Assembly (NCBI GenBank): GCA_946807835.1
Contig: OX327697.1
Span: 10,599,001-10,663,000, forward strand
Direction: 5' to 3'
Length of the DNA: 64,000 nucleotides
Source of the DNA: Ailanthus altissimus
Lineage: Eukaryota; Streptophyta; Magnoliopsida; Sapindales; Simaroubaceae
Position numbers and translations under genes: made by a program
Shown: positions 23,343 to 36,280 of the stretch, piece by piece
How the letters are laid out: every line of letters begins with the position of its first letter
Position numbering within the stretch: position 1 is the first letter of the stretch
Notes under the pieces: generated by a model
Seen by the model: only the letters and a program-made list of their open reading frames with translations
What the model was told of the DNA's origin: nothing
Databases searched by the model: none

Positions 23343-25079
23343 GATTTGAGTTTTTTAAGTTTTAAAGAAGGGGAGAGAGGCGGGTGTGAAATCATAAGGA
23401 TTGACGAACTTTAGTAGTATAATCTTAATGATTGATAATGATGCATAAATTTTTAATATTTTCTTTTTAAATTAATTAATTGTAGACAGTTTTTCAAAAA
23501 ACAAATAATAAACGATAAACATATATTGTATTATTGATAAAAAAAATTTATATTTAAAATTAATAAATTTAAAGTAAAAAGTACAAAGAAAATTTTTATA
23601 AAAAATACATATAAATTATAATAGTAAGATATTAAAAAAAAAACTAAAATATAAATAAAATTATTAAAATATATAAAAGATTATAACTTATTTCTTGAAT
23701 CTTTTTTCTTAATCTTTGAACTAGAAAGAAGAGTTTGATGTAAATTAAAGGGAATATAAAATTACCAATGTATGGTATTTCATAATTATCAATTTATTTT
23801 ATATAAGTTAAATTAAAAAAATTTATTTTATGCAAGAAAAGAGTTACAAGTATAAAATTCTTTTATACTAAAGAAAAGATATATAAATGGGACTACTTAT
23901 AAATATAAAATTATTTTTTTATTAAAATAAGAGAAAAAAATTGAAAAAATGTTAAATAGAGAATACTTGCAAATTAAAAAATATTTTTTATTAGAAAAAT
24001 ATGTTAAAGTAAAAAAAAATAAGATATTATTTGAATATTAAATAATATATTAAAAAATAAGTCTTTAATATTAATAGAGATTACTTTTTTAAATTAATAA
24101 TTTAATCTTTTAAATATAAAATTTTTTAAAAAAAATTTGAGAGAGCCAAAATTAAATATTTTAATACTTAAAAATTATATATATAATACAAATTTAATGG
24201 ACTATGTTAAAATTTGAGTGGACCATGACCTTTAGAAACTACAATAGTTCCGCCCATGTAAACTTCCCCAAACAATATCATTTATCATTCTTTATTGACA
24301 TCCCATGACATAGTTAGAGACGATAAAGAAATAGGAAATAGAGTTTTCATTACTTTAGTGGCATGCTGGCATTGTTAGAATTTCTTCACATATAATTAAG
24401 TGAAAAGGTTTTTATTTATTTATTTATTTTAAAAAAACAAACCCACTTTAAATATGATTGACTTTTGTTGAAAATTTCAATCCACGATGATTAGTTGTCC
24501 ATAATTTGAAAAAAGGACGTAAAGAATTGAAAACTACTACGTTAGCAGGTTGATATAGACTTTTTTTTTCTTTACTTATAATTTTTTTTTAAATATTTGA
24601 ATCTCTAATTTAAAAAAAAATATATAAATTTTAATAATTTTAAAATTTTTTATCACACCCTTATTAAATAATAGTTTTTATTTATTTTAATAAAAAAATA
24701 TAAACTTTTAAAATTTTTAAAAAAAAGCATACCGATATTTTTTTTATTATTAAAATAGACGAAACTGCAGACAAAGATATCTATAAATTTTTTTAAGCCA
24801 TTTGAATCAACATATTTCTTTCCTAAAACAGTAAGTCCAGATATTATTTTCCCTTATTGGGACTAAACACAATACCTTGTAAAAGGCATTTGAGTCTATG
24901 TTAGTGAACGACAAAAAGCATGAAAACTATCGCTAATGAACCTTTCTATTTACTATTTATTATTTATTTTCATAAGGTTGTCACCGTCAGACTAAAAATG
25001 AAATATTTTATGTTGTTTTACTTTCCTGGTTTCGCCAACATAATCTTCACCTATTTGATGTGCTGGACTTTTCACATTA
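23343..25079. other. AT-rich intergenic DNA between gypsy element and LINE
   Basis: Very AT-rich, with poly-A and poly-T runs and no coding frame, repeat unit or element end that I can support. It presumably belongs to the sequence that was continuous with 15560 before the gypsy insertion. Confidence 0.5.
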
Positions 25080-25115
25080 GATGAGCCTAGGGATCAGTTT
25101 CTCGTCCTTCTGAAC

Positions 25116-26040
25116 TTGAATTTCTTTTGTTCTTTTACTTTCTTTTCTTTTAATTGTCATGGAAGAAGTGGAATCTCTGTAGCAATCCTTTCTATATCGA
25201 TAATGTTTATAATGAAGAAGTACTTGGTATTGATGAATCAGTGGTTTGACAAATATTGGTTAGTAGCTAAGTATGGTTTGCTTGTAAAAATTATGACCTG
25301 AAAAAACTATCAGCTGGGTATATTTCAGAATACAATGTGTGCCTTCGGAAACCTTGTGGGAGTCTTCGGTTTCAATTTGCTGGGTGCTGACGTTTTTCTT
25401 TACGAGTTTGATAACGAGGAGGATCGAAAAAGGGTGTTGCTACTTGAGCCTTGAAATTTCGGCAGGTTTTTTTGTGCTTGACGTTGTTTTAGAGGAGGCT
25501 AGGGCTTTTGACCCAGACTTTCATACAATGCCATTTTGGGTCTAAGTTCATAATTTTCCATTAGTTCATATGAATGTTGAGTTTGCTGAACTCATTTAGA
25601 ATAAAACTGGCCAATTTTTGGATGTGGATGTTGATGACACTCGCTGTTGCCCTAGGAGATACATGCATATTCTTGTTAGGTTGAATGTCAAAAATCCACT
25701 TCAAAAGGGTTTGTTCCTCAGATTAGGTTCAGACGAACGTATTTTCTAGGTAGTTTCCAAGTACGAGATATTACCAGAATTCTACACTTTATGTGGCTTG
25801 TTAAATCATTCATATAAGGAATGTTTAGAGGATTATCTAGCGATTCTTAGGAAACCAGGGTTCCACTGGTATTCTGATGATATTTATGTTGTGGGCGGTT
25901 TTAAAGGGCAGAAGTTTGATCTGATGGAAGATTTTGGCTCTTCTGAGTTTATGAGGTTTGATGGCCGGTTGAAGGAGTCTAGTTTGGGTTCTCAGTCGAT
26001 GAACTTAGACACGGTAGTTGCAGGTGTTTCTTGAGGGTAG
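25116..26040 (+). pseudogene. LINE ORF1 remnant (DUF4283 and zinc knuckle)
   Basis: DUF4283-type text is visible in pieces: QNTMCAFGNL, then GADVFLYEFDNEEDRKRVL at about 25390-25450, TMPFWV near 25525, and VEFAELI. It continues into VDVDDTRCCPRRYMHILVRL and GLFLRLGSDERIF. The zinc knuckle reads FYTLCGLLNHSYKEC (about 25780-25825), where the first cysteine expected from the family is Tyr. Several stops interrupt the frame. ORF1 proteins of plant L1 elements bind their RNA; this copy cannot make one. Confidence 0.75.
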
Positions 26041-26197
26041 TCATCTTCTCATGGTAGTATGATTCATGTTGGCGGTGGTTTTACAATAGTTAGTTTTGTG
26101 ACTTAGACGCAGTGGTTACTGGTGTTTCTCCAGGGCAACCATCTTCCCACGATGGTCCAATTCATGATGGTGGTGGTTTTACAATAGTTAGTTCTTG
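26001..26197. repeat. 98-bp tandem duplication in LINE ORF1
   Basis: Two adjacent units at an offset of 98 bases (acttagac at 26003 and 26101; acaatagttagtt at 26083 and 26181). They share ggtgtttct and ggtggttttacaatagttag. The copies differ at several positions, so the duplication is not recent. Confidence 0.8.
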
Positions 26198-26339
26198 TTC
26201 AAATCACTCGTGACTCCTGCGAAGCTTATTATCATTTGGTTAGTAGAGCAAGTCTTGTAGGGGTGATATTTTAAATCGTTCTTGCACTTTAAATTTTGAA
26301 CTGAGTCTAAAGTCAAGGGTTGCAGGCAGTGGCTGAAGA

Positions 26340-29300
26340 TCAACCCTACCAAGAGTCGTGAGTGTAATTTTTTGGAATGCACGAGGTCTGGACAATCTTC
26401 GTGCATTAAGGGGTTTGCGAAAATCTTTACTGAAACTTCCCCTTGGTTTTCATTGTCGAAACCAAATTATTCAGTGTTAGAGCAGAGAGGATAGGACGTA
26501 GTTTAGGGTTTCAATCTTCATTTCAAGTGGATAGTATGGGTCGAAGCAGAGATATTTTTGTTCTTTGAAATGATAGCCGGGATGTCACAGTTTTGGGCTA
26601 CTCATGTTGATTTACGGGTTTATGATCACTATGGTAATAGTTGGTGAGTTATAGGGGTTTATAGGAATCCTAATACACATGAAAGGCATTTGAGTTGGGA
26701 ATTGCTGAGACATTTGTGCCAGGGTTCTTCATTACCTGTTCTTTGCTGGGGCAATTTGAATGTAAATTTTTCTGTACAGGTTAAGGTGGGGGTTCAACAG
26801 TGATCAGGAGCACAATGCTTAAATTCCAAGATGTTATTCAGCTAACTGAGTTGATTGATTTAGGATTCAGTAGTCCATGATTTACTTGGAAGGGTTCTAG
26901 GGTGGAAGACGATATTACTTTGGAACGATTATATAGGGTTTTACTGGTAGTCAATGGCAGGCTCATTCCTAAAGGCAAAGGTTTTCCATTGGGATTTCTT
27001 CTCATATAACCATCGAGTAGCACCTCCGGTGAGGTTCCATGGCTATGATATTGGACAAAGCTGATGTCGTTTTATTTTTGAACTATTGTGGTTACGTGAG
27101 GATGCTTGCAGAGACATTATTGAGTCAGAATGGTGTAGGGATGATAGTGTTGATATTGTGGAAAACTTATAGCATTATTCCATGGCTTTATCTTATTGCC
27201 ATTAATCTAATGGTGGGTCCATTCCAGCAAGGATTAGGCAGATTAGGTCAGAAATTAATGCTCTTTTAAGGAGTGGAATGATTAGGGTTAATTTGCAATG
27301 GATAAAAAAATTGGAAGCTGAGCTTCAGGTGTTAATGAATCAGGAGGAATTATTTTGGTATTAGAGGAATAGAATGGATTAGTTATCTTAGGGGGATCAA
27401 AAAACTAAATTTTTTTCATGTTTAAAGTGAATGACCACTGAGGGAAGAATTTCATTGCGGGATTGGTTGCGGTAAATGGAGATTGGTGTGAAGAACCAAA
27501 TGGAATTTCATCTATCATATTAGATTATTTTTCCGATCTCTTCCAGTCATCTAACCCATGAGTTGACATGTTTGAGAAAGTTTTTAGAAGCATACAACTA
27601 AGAATATCTTCAACTTCCCAAGTTTCTTTAACGCCTTTGTAGTGCTTTCTTTTCCATGGGGCTTTTAAAGTACTTGGACCAGATGGGTATCATGTTATGT
27701 TTTCCAATGGTTTTGGAATGTGGTGGGAACAGAAGTTATTCGGTACTGCTTGATTGTGCTTAATGAAGGAAAATCATTGGTGATTCTAATTTTACCAATG
27801 TGGTGTTGATTTCGAAAGTTACTTCACCACGCTGGGCCTTTGAGTTCAGGTCGATCATTTTTTATAATGTTTTGTATAAGGTAGTATTTAAATGTTTGGT
27901 GAATAGAATGAAGATAGTTTTGCATGATATTATCTCCTTTACATTGAGTGCATTTGTTCTTGGTCATTTATTTACTTATATTATTACTTCGAGGTTTGAA
28001 TTTCTTCACTCCTTAAGGAATAAAATGCGTGGGAGAAAAGATTTCTTGTTTTAAAATTAGATATGAGCAAAGCATATGATCGGATTGAATAGAGGTTTCT
28101 ATTATTCTTAATGAAATTTTTTGGCTTTAATGAGCACTGGAGGCAGCTTATGTTTAATTGCCTTTTTTTTCTAACCGATTTAGGTTTTTAGTTAATGTTG
28201 CTTTTACTAGTTCGGTGGTTCCTGATAGAGGCCTACGTTAGCGTTGTTCATTATCCCCTTACATTTTCTTCTTGTGTGTTGAAGCGTATCTTTTTTGTTG
28301 CAGAAACATGAATCTGAGGGGACTTTTAGTGGCTTTACTTGCTCATGCACTGCTCCAATAATTTCACATCTATTTTAATTTTAATTTTCTTTTTGCATAT
28401 GATAGCTTGGTATTTTGTACTACTCATGATTGTTCTAATATTAAAAGTTTACTTTTAATATATGAGACTATTTTAGGTAGAAGATTAATTTTGAGAAGTC
28501 TACGATTACCTTCAATCAAAATGTTTTTCTTGTTGATAAAAAAGATATTTTGAATCTTTTTTTGACTGAATATGAGTGTGATTATGATTGGTTTCTGGGG
28601 CTTTCATCTTTTATTGGGTTGGATAGAAAAATTGCTTTTCAACATATAATAGATAGGGTTTGGCAACAAGTCCAATTATGAAAGGGAAATTCTTTTAGTT
28701 GGTGGCAAAATGGCTTTGATTAAGATTGTAATTCAAGATATTCCTACATATGCCATGTTAGTTTTCATATTGCCAACTTTTGTGATCAACAAGATTTATC
28801 AACTAATTCGATAATTTTGGTAGGGTTGAGTTTGGGGGGATATAAATTCACTGGCTTAATTGAGATATGTTATGTTTACTGTTAGTTGATGGTGGGCTTT
28901 GTTTAAATAATTTGTGTGATTTTAATCAAGCATTAGTGGCTAAGTAAGGGTGGTGAATTTTGATGTTTTCGAACGCTTTGGCTAACAGAATCCAAAAAGC
29001 AAAACATTTCTTCGACTTCAATTTATTTGTTTTTTTATTTATCTTGTGGTTGTTCTTATCTTTGGCAAAGTTATTTTTTTTTGGTAGGAATTTGCTTCAA
29101 CGAGGTGTTAGGTGATGGGTTGGCAACGGTAAATTAATTTCAAACTTTTTTTTTTGGTTTAGATCTATGGATACCTTGGCCATTTTCACTTCGGCCTATT
29201 ACACCTAGTTTTGGCAAGGACTTTTATCATGTTTTAGATTTAATGCTAGAGGATGGTTCCTAGAATTTTAATGTGATTAAGGGTGTTTTTCGGCCAGGTA

Positions 29301-30540
29301 ATGTAGAGTCCATTGCATCCATTTCAGTTGGTAGATTTTAAGGGTGGAAAAAAAAAAAAATGAAAACTGAAAAAATCGAGCCGGTTTGAACCAGACCACC
29401 TGGTTTGATTCAGTTTTTATATTTTAAAAATACTGTTCAATTTTAATTTTTAAAAAATTAAACAATCTGGTTTGATTATACATATAATTGGAATTGAACC
29501 CAAAAAAACGAATTGAAAAAACACAACTTTAATTTTTGTATTACCTTCGGTTTTTTTGGTGCCCGCCTTTAGTAGATTTTCAGGTGCTGATACATTGCTA
29601 TGACATTTTGCTACTTCAAATAATTATTATGTTGCTAGATCAGGAACTCGTACAAATTTGGTTGGGTCTAACACTTCATTAAGGCATTGGTGGCGAGTTT
29701 TATGGTATTTAAACATTCTTTCCAAAGTGAAGGTGTTCATATGGTGGGTATGTTTCAATATTCTTCCAATAGCTTTTAATTTGCATCAAAGACACATCGA
29801 TATTTCTCCAATTTGTATGCGATGTGGATTAGACATTGATTTTTTTTTTTCATGCTTTAGTGACTTGGTCCAAGTGTGGTGGAGATATGAGAAAGTAGTG
29901 TTTTCGACAAACAAATTATGAATTTTTAAGGGCCTGATTTTGGGGCTTTATTGCCGTCTTTTTTTCATGAAAGAATAGATTGTGATCTAGAGATGTTTTG
30001 TGTTTTGCTGTGATCATATTAGAGTTTTAGGAATAGAGCTATATTCAACAATATTTTATTATCTCTAAATGATATTACTGAGAAGGTATATATATTTTTT
30101 TCTTTATGAATACTAAAGAGTCAGGTGGCGTGTATTGTTGAGTTGTTCATTGTAAGCTGCTGGCAGCAGATCTGTTCGTGCAACTTGAAAATCACCTCCT
30201 CCATATTAGTTGGATCCTCCACGATTCAGATGGTGTAGTTGTGATGGATGCAATAAAGTCCTTTTATGGTTGTTATTTCCCTTTTTTAGCTGAGTGTCTT
30301 GTTGTGTTTCAAGGTCTCAGCGATGTGGCTGATTTGTTTAGAGAAGTATATATTGTAGAGATGGATTGTAGAAATTTAGTTACTTCTCTAAATGCAAGTT
30401 CTTTTTTTTTTTATTTTCAAAATAAAGGGCAATATCCTTCGCGAGATTGGTAGGCTTTTAGCCTACTTTGGGAATGCCTTTGTTTCTTTTATTCATCGAT
30501 AAAGAAATTCAGTTGTATATTTTTTAGTTAGGTGTGTGGC
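26340..30540 (+). pseudogene. LINE ORF2 remnant (endonuclease, RT, RNase H)
   Basis: The endonuclease start VIFWNARGLDNLRALRGLRK is at about 26370-26430; GVYRNPNTHERHLSWELLR at about 26660 and WGNLN follow, where active relatives have GDFNE. The RT shows GPDGYHVM, NVLYKVVFKCLVNRMK, then LDMSKAYDRIE followed by a stop where the family has Trp (about 28055-28095), and LFAYDSLVFC at about 28390, in which the first catalytic Asp of FADD is Tyr. After the MITE come a zinc-binding RT region (SKVKVFIWWVCFNILP; ICMRCG) at about 29690-29830 and an RNase H-like region (HDSDGVVVMDAIKSFYG, then VEMDCRN) at about 30215-30380. Many frameshifts; inactive. Confidence 0.82.
29339..29571. mobile_element. hAT-like MITE inserted in the LINE
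   Basis: A 233-bp insert flanked by an identical 8-bp duplication, gtagattt (29331-29338 and 29572-29579). Its ends are loosely inverted: taagggtgg then poly-A on the left, and the reverse complement of the right end, taaaggcgggcacc then poly-A. An 8-bp target site and TA(A/G)GG(G/C)G-like termini fit a non-autonomous hAT element. The interior has gaacc/ggttt-rich text. It interrupts LINE ORF2, so it is younger than the LINE. Confidence 0.7.
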
Positions 30541-30620
30541 TTTAAAGTATATCTCTTCTATTTGGGTTGATTCTATTCTCTTTTCTATTTGTGCTTGTAT
30601 TTTCAATGACTTTCATTGCT

Positions 30621-33000
30621 CCAATTAATAAATTTGACAATTTTGTTTTGTAATATATATATACATATATTTTGAAGACATTTAGAGTATGAGCAAGTGT
30701 TTTTATTTTAATATTTTCACTCATAATTAAAAATTTAATGAAATATAATTTAGGTGCTCATGACAAAAACAGGCGAGGTCTATTGTTAAAGAAAGAAAGA
30801 TTTACACACAAATTTCTTTACATAAACTTAAATGTCTGCTCTCGGAGTAAAGAGATGTTTCCCCAAACTAATTGTCGTAAATCAGTAATATTTGTAAAGA
30901 TTAAAAGACACAATACAAATGAGATGTTCATTTTTTTTGTTGTGTCTTTTTATTTGGGTTTAAGTTGTGGACCATAAAAACTCTCATGTACCCTTAGTTG
31001 CAGCCATGATTAATGTCACCCACCAATTGATAAATGCTTATAAAATTTATAACAAGAGATCGACAAATATTAAATTTTGATTCAAAACGGCCGTTTTGTA
31101 ACTTGGATCATGATAGTGATTTGCTTAAAAATTGAAATAATTTGTTAGGTGCAGAGACATAAATGTGGATATGGTTGCCACATACATACAAATACAATGG
31201 TCAATTATGTAATCTGCTTACTAAATTCCAAGCACAAATAAACGTGCTGCCACTTAGTAGTACACATAAAATCCACCAAATCCCTTGCTTTTTACATTGA
31301 AAATATTAACTTTGCTAGGTATGTGTTCAGGCATTTTTCAGGCCCGAGTTCATCTGTGAGGTGCTTATAAATCACTTTAATTATATCTTTGTATAATAGT
31401 TAATTAATTTATTTAATATGTCTTCTAATTAGTTGGGTTAATATGTGATTGTGGCTGGAAATACGATTCGCAGAATGCTAGTGAGAAATTATTTATTTTC
31501 TTTTAAAAAAAAACCTCTTGAAAGAATTTTTTTTGGGGGTCAAATTTAAGGAAATATAGAGGTTTGATACGTACTCTAATTTTTCTAATAAGAAAATAAT
31601 ATTTTACCCCAATTCTTCCAATTCGAACCACAAGCCTCTCATCAAGTTCTTATTACTTGAATTAACTCGCACTCAGACTTTTGATAGTTTGATGATCTTT
31701 ACAATATTTAAAAAATACTTTAAAATTAATTTATCATCAAGTAAAGTTTTTATTTTTAGACTTATATTATAATTACCAAAGAAAAGTGGATTAAATAATG
31801 TTATTATAACTTTTTTTATTTTTATTTTTATTTAACTCATTCGATTATATTATATACATCACTTTTCATGGATAAATTTTTATGTGCAATTTTATTATAT
31901 TAATTCTCTATTTTCAGTTAATCATGATATATTTTTAAGGGAATGGAGGCAATTACAAGAAAAGTGGGGGTGGCTTTGACATTACTCAATAAATACATAA
32001 GAAAAAGAATTTCCCTCACTGATTTGGGCCGGTTTAGGGCTGGTCACATCATAGAAGGGCTTCCACTTTAGATAAAACACAAAATAATGAAATGTACCCC
32101 ACACATATCTAAGAAAACCCACCTTTTTATCCAAAGCACCCGCTCTATGTATTCAGGAGTGCACTTAATTCAAAAGGGAGTGCTATCCACGAAAAAGAAA
32201 CGGGGATGCATCCCGATGTTATAAGGATGAGTTTAACAAAACTCCAAGCATAATTTAGCGAGCGCAAGTTTAATTTATTGTTCGGCCTGCCCTCTATCTT
32301 GAACTTTTTTGGAACTGTGCAATGCTACTAACGCTAAACAACATCTAAACACAAACAGAAAAAAAGAACATAAAGTATGCACATAAACTGTTTTAAGAAA
32401 AACAATTCTCTTATACTACAGAAGAAAATATAAAGTTAAAGATGGTTTGGCATAGTTGAAGGCCTTTCTTATTTACACTATTAACTTTATATAATTAATA
32501 ATTAAGATTTATACAATTGTATAATAATCTAATGATATACAATAAGGATAAAAATGATGATAAAGAATATTTTAAGATGTTGCCAAATATACTTGAAGAT
32601 ATTCCTATTCTAAAACCTTCTCATCTTGTCCACCAAGTGATGAGCTTAGTCCATTAATCTATCTAGGTTAACATGCCTTCTAGAAACTTCGATTCATTTA
32701 GTGCGCAATGGTCAATATAGTCTCTAGGAGACATGGTGCTCACTAAATATTTTAAGAAATGCTTGATAATACTTGCACTATGACATCATTCTCTATTAAA
32801 TTCATGCAATGCCTTTGACATGTTTACACTGAAAGTTTTGAAGACTTGTTCTTGAGCTACCGTAATGTACTCTCGAGTTCTCAGCTTGCTTTATTATTGG
32901 GTGACTCTTTTCATTTGACAAAATACTCAAAAATTGGAGGATAGTTTTTTTTTCACACTATCTTTAATTCAACAATAAACTTTGCTTCATTGAAACACAC
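30621..33000. other. Intergenic DNA, nothing recognised
   Basis: AT-rich DNA. I found no gene or clear element. A short (AT)n run lies at about 30652-30672. The part from about 32560 to 33000 is less AT-rich and lies next to copia LTR-like sequence, so it may be eroded retrotransposon, but no motif supports that. Confidence 0.4.
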
Positions 33001-33482
33001 TCCATATAACAAATCAAATACAATAACAGTTATGATATGAGAAAAATAAACCCTTGAAGGCATTCGGTGAAAAAATCAATTTGAAGCCTCACATTAAAGT
33101 GATATGTTAAATAATTCTAGTCCGTAACAATTCAATAGGATTATGAAGCTAGAATAATAACTTGAATTCTAGTAGGATCAAATTCGTGCAACAATTGCAC
33201 TTGGATTCTCTCATTTTGGTTAAATGTAAAACAAAGACTTCATTGAAATAATTTCAAAGTTTTTTTTATATATTGCTAAAAATGGGAACCTCTTTACAAC
33301 ATTTGTAAAGTAAATAATACTTGGCCAATAAATGCTTGACATTTGTCTTTCATGCATCCCATGCATAAAGACAAGTGTCCTAATTCACTTGCCACTTAAC
33401 ACCCTTTAATTCCATATATATGACATGTGTTACTCATGCATTACATTGATTTGCCATGTGTCACTTATGCATTAGTTGAAAG
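33001..33482 (-). repeat. Copia LTR-like fragment left of the nested stack
   Basis: Contains blocks shared with the copia LTR family: an attctagtcc...aacaattcaataggattatgaagctagaata segment at about 33115-33160 (compare about 1930-1975) and cacttgccactt near 33380. It abuts the target-site copy of the large copia element (33478-33482). It is probably the left part of one of the LTRs that continue at 60905 and beyond, now separated by the 27-kb insertion. Boundaries are uncertain. Confidence 0.5.
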
Positions 33483-33765
33483 TGTTAACTTATTTTAGGA
33501 TGTATGTCTGTGATTGTGTACATGTTGAAAAAACTAAATACATGTGACATATACACGAATTTCGCAATGGAATTAAACATGTAATCAACATATACACATG
33601 TAACTTAAATCATTAATAACTTAAGATTATAAAAACATACCTTTGATGACCTTCGATGAAGATTTCAATTCTGGATTCTTCCTAACTCCAACCTTGAGCT
33701 CACCTTAGAGTGCACTATTATTCAATTCTAGTTCACAATAATCTAGCAGGATTGCGAAGCTAGAA

Positions 33766-36280
33766 TGACAGGACCCACTCCGAGACCCTCTATTGCAAAT
33801 TTCAACGGCTCTGCCGGGCATCCTAATGGAAGTTCCTCAGAATCTAACTGTTTGAGTTGAGAAATTTCATGAGGTGAATCCCTTTTTAATTTTTGCTATT
33901 ACTGAGAAAATCCTGAAATATGCATGAAAAAAACTTAATAAATTTTAAAATAAAACGAATAGAGTTTTCCTTGTTTTTATGAAAATTCAATACAAAACGT
34001 GCAAAGAAAATTTCATTTCTATTTCTATTTCAACAATTTCATTTCAATCACAAAACCAGTGTACCAATAAAAAGTGAAACGATCATCATAATATCGAAAC
34101 CTCTTCTTATTTGTCCAAAACATATTTACAAAATACACAAGTCTATAACTACTATGCAGAAAATAAAAGGTGCTACTTAGCACTTTTACATTTACAAAAT
34201 GATCGTTAGACTGGGCCATTAATCAGTTGTAGGAGAATCAACAACTTGCACACCGAGACTTGCACCTGGAGGGGGTTTAGAAAACATAAAACACAAAATG
34301 AGTGAGCCAAAGGAGTTCAGTGAGTGCATTTAAGATTTCCAATAAAAATAAAATTCTGCATAGATATTAAATTCTAAAAGATATGCATAAATTATGCTTC
34401 TAAAATTTTTAAAAAATTATAAAATAGTTTCTAACATCATATACTGATGAAATCTTGCCAAATAAGTTTTATTTACATCTTCGAAAAATAATATCCAAAA
34501 TATTTATGACATAATAACTAGCATGTACATATATAAATGCGCAATGTGCATTCGGCAGCTCAAAAACTATTAAAGCCCTCGCTCGGCCATTTTTTTTCTA
34601 AACTGTACCAATGGTAACCCTAAAATTCTATACTCACACAACGACTTAACTAGCACCGCATAACGTGAGTAGGTCATAGGGCGTCTCAACTAACAATACC
34701 CACTGTGACATCTCAAGATATATCACTGGCTATGCAGCAGAATTCTACATCGTCTATATATAGCGAGATAATACCCCGTACACATAGAGTGACTCATAAG
34801 ACTTGACAAACCAACTTTTCAGAGTTAGTGACACGCCCATCAATACTTGCCCATGCGTATGGGATATATCAACCGGGTCTTAAACCATCACCACAACTAT
34901 AAATTTGAGGATACTAATGGTCTTTGAAACTAGTTTAGTAGTTTTAAAACTGTTTCTTAAACCGAGCATGTAAATACAAATTTATAACTGCATACAAAAA
35001 TCGTAAATTATGCTTATACATTAAAAGCACATAAAGCATACAATTTCAATAGCTCAAAACTTATTAAATGAAAAATAAACCATTATAGATTTTCATTCAC
35101 CAACCGCTCCGAGCTCAATTCTACTTTGGACTTTTACTTCTTTTATCGGTATTGATTTTCTTCACCTACACGCCATAAATGACTTTTAGAACCTTTATGA
35201 TCGCTAAAATTTCACTTAACTAATAATCACCTAAATCGGCTTACAAAACTCGGATGGATACCATTTTTCAATTTTCATTTACAAAGTCATTCTATCTTGT
35301 TTATTTCACCATTCGATGCCGAGAAAATTGCTTAACACCCTACAAATTAGGTTGGACATAATTGCCCTTCACCTTACTAAAATGGATAATTATGTCATAT
35401 TTTCTTCATTTTTGATTTTCCATCAACCATATATATTCTATTGACATAAGGAATCATTCATATACAACAATTTAACCAAAACACAACTCAACCCTAAAAA
35501 TCCCTAATTGGCCGAAATTACCATCTTCACCCAACACATTTCTTTTCTCAATTTCTTGTTCGAATAGCATCCAAATCAAGCCAATTTAATTCTAATGCCC
35601 TAATAACATCCAATTGAAGTTTCTACAATAAATTCACACCAAACTCTAATTCTTACCTTACCAATTCCTTTACTTTGATGAGTCCTTTAAACTCCACACT
35701 TGAATTCAACTCAACCTACATCAATAATTTACACCAACATATAAATTGAAGTGATCTTGAAAAATCATAAACCACTATCACTAGATAAGATTTTTCTTAC
35801 CTTTTTTTTCTTAGGTTTTTACTAGAGGAAGCTTCAATAGACCTTAGGAACTTGTATTTGACTTTATTTTGGCTTGATCATGCATGAAAACTCATGAAAA
35901 AGTATTAGGTTTTACTATAGCAGCCTCTTCACCTTGGCCGAAATCCTCTATTTTTGCTCTAAACATGTTATGTTTTAACTTAGCCAAAATTATACACACT
36001 TTCTCTTTATATAGTGTTCTCTCAAAAGTCCAATTTTCTCCTCAACTAACTCAAAATTTTTAAATTGCCATTGGTTTAAAATAGAAGGATTTAATTGGTT
36101 CCTTTCTAATTATTTAGTTAGAATAGTCAAAGGAACTAACTAGACCTCCAACTTGGCAATTTATGAACATGTCTCTAATTGGTCTATTTTCTAACATATA
36201 GATTGTATTTCTTAACAAAGACTTGTTCCATGCATAACCCTTAAATGGAAATTCATGTATTAAATTAAAATTTCCTTTTT
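33766..36280 (-). repeat. 3' LTR of nested gypsy element, truncated
   Basis: Starts tgacaggaccc at 33766 and stays colinear with the other copies of this LTR family until about 36280 (ttaaattaaaatttcctttt), where it joins RNase H coding sequence. About 250 bp of the LTR, the U3 start in element sense, are missing. Confidence 0.85.

Larger units (their letters stand above)
25080..30620 (+). mobile_element. Decayed L1-type LINE
   Basis: A plus-strand, long-dead plant L1-type element with the full domain order: ORF1 with DUF4283 and a zinc knuckle; ORF2 with endonuclease, reverse transcriptase, zinc-binding region and RNase H. All parts carry stops and frameshifts. I could not find a clear poly-A tail or target-site duplication, so both ends are estimates from the outermost recognisable coding text. 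A 233-bp MITE is inserted at 29339-29571. Confidence 0.85.

Noticed and set aside
32560..33000. Possible copia pol remnant
   Set aside because: Neither strand gave a recognisable protease, integrase, RT or RNase H motif.
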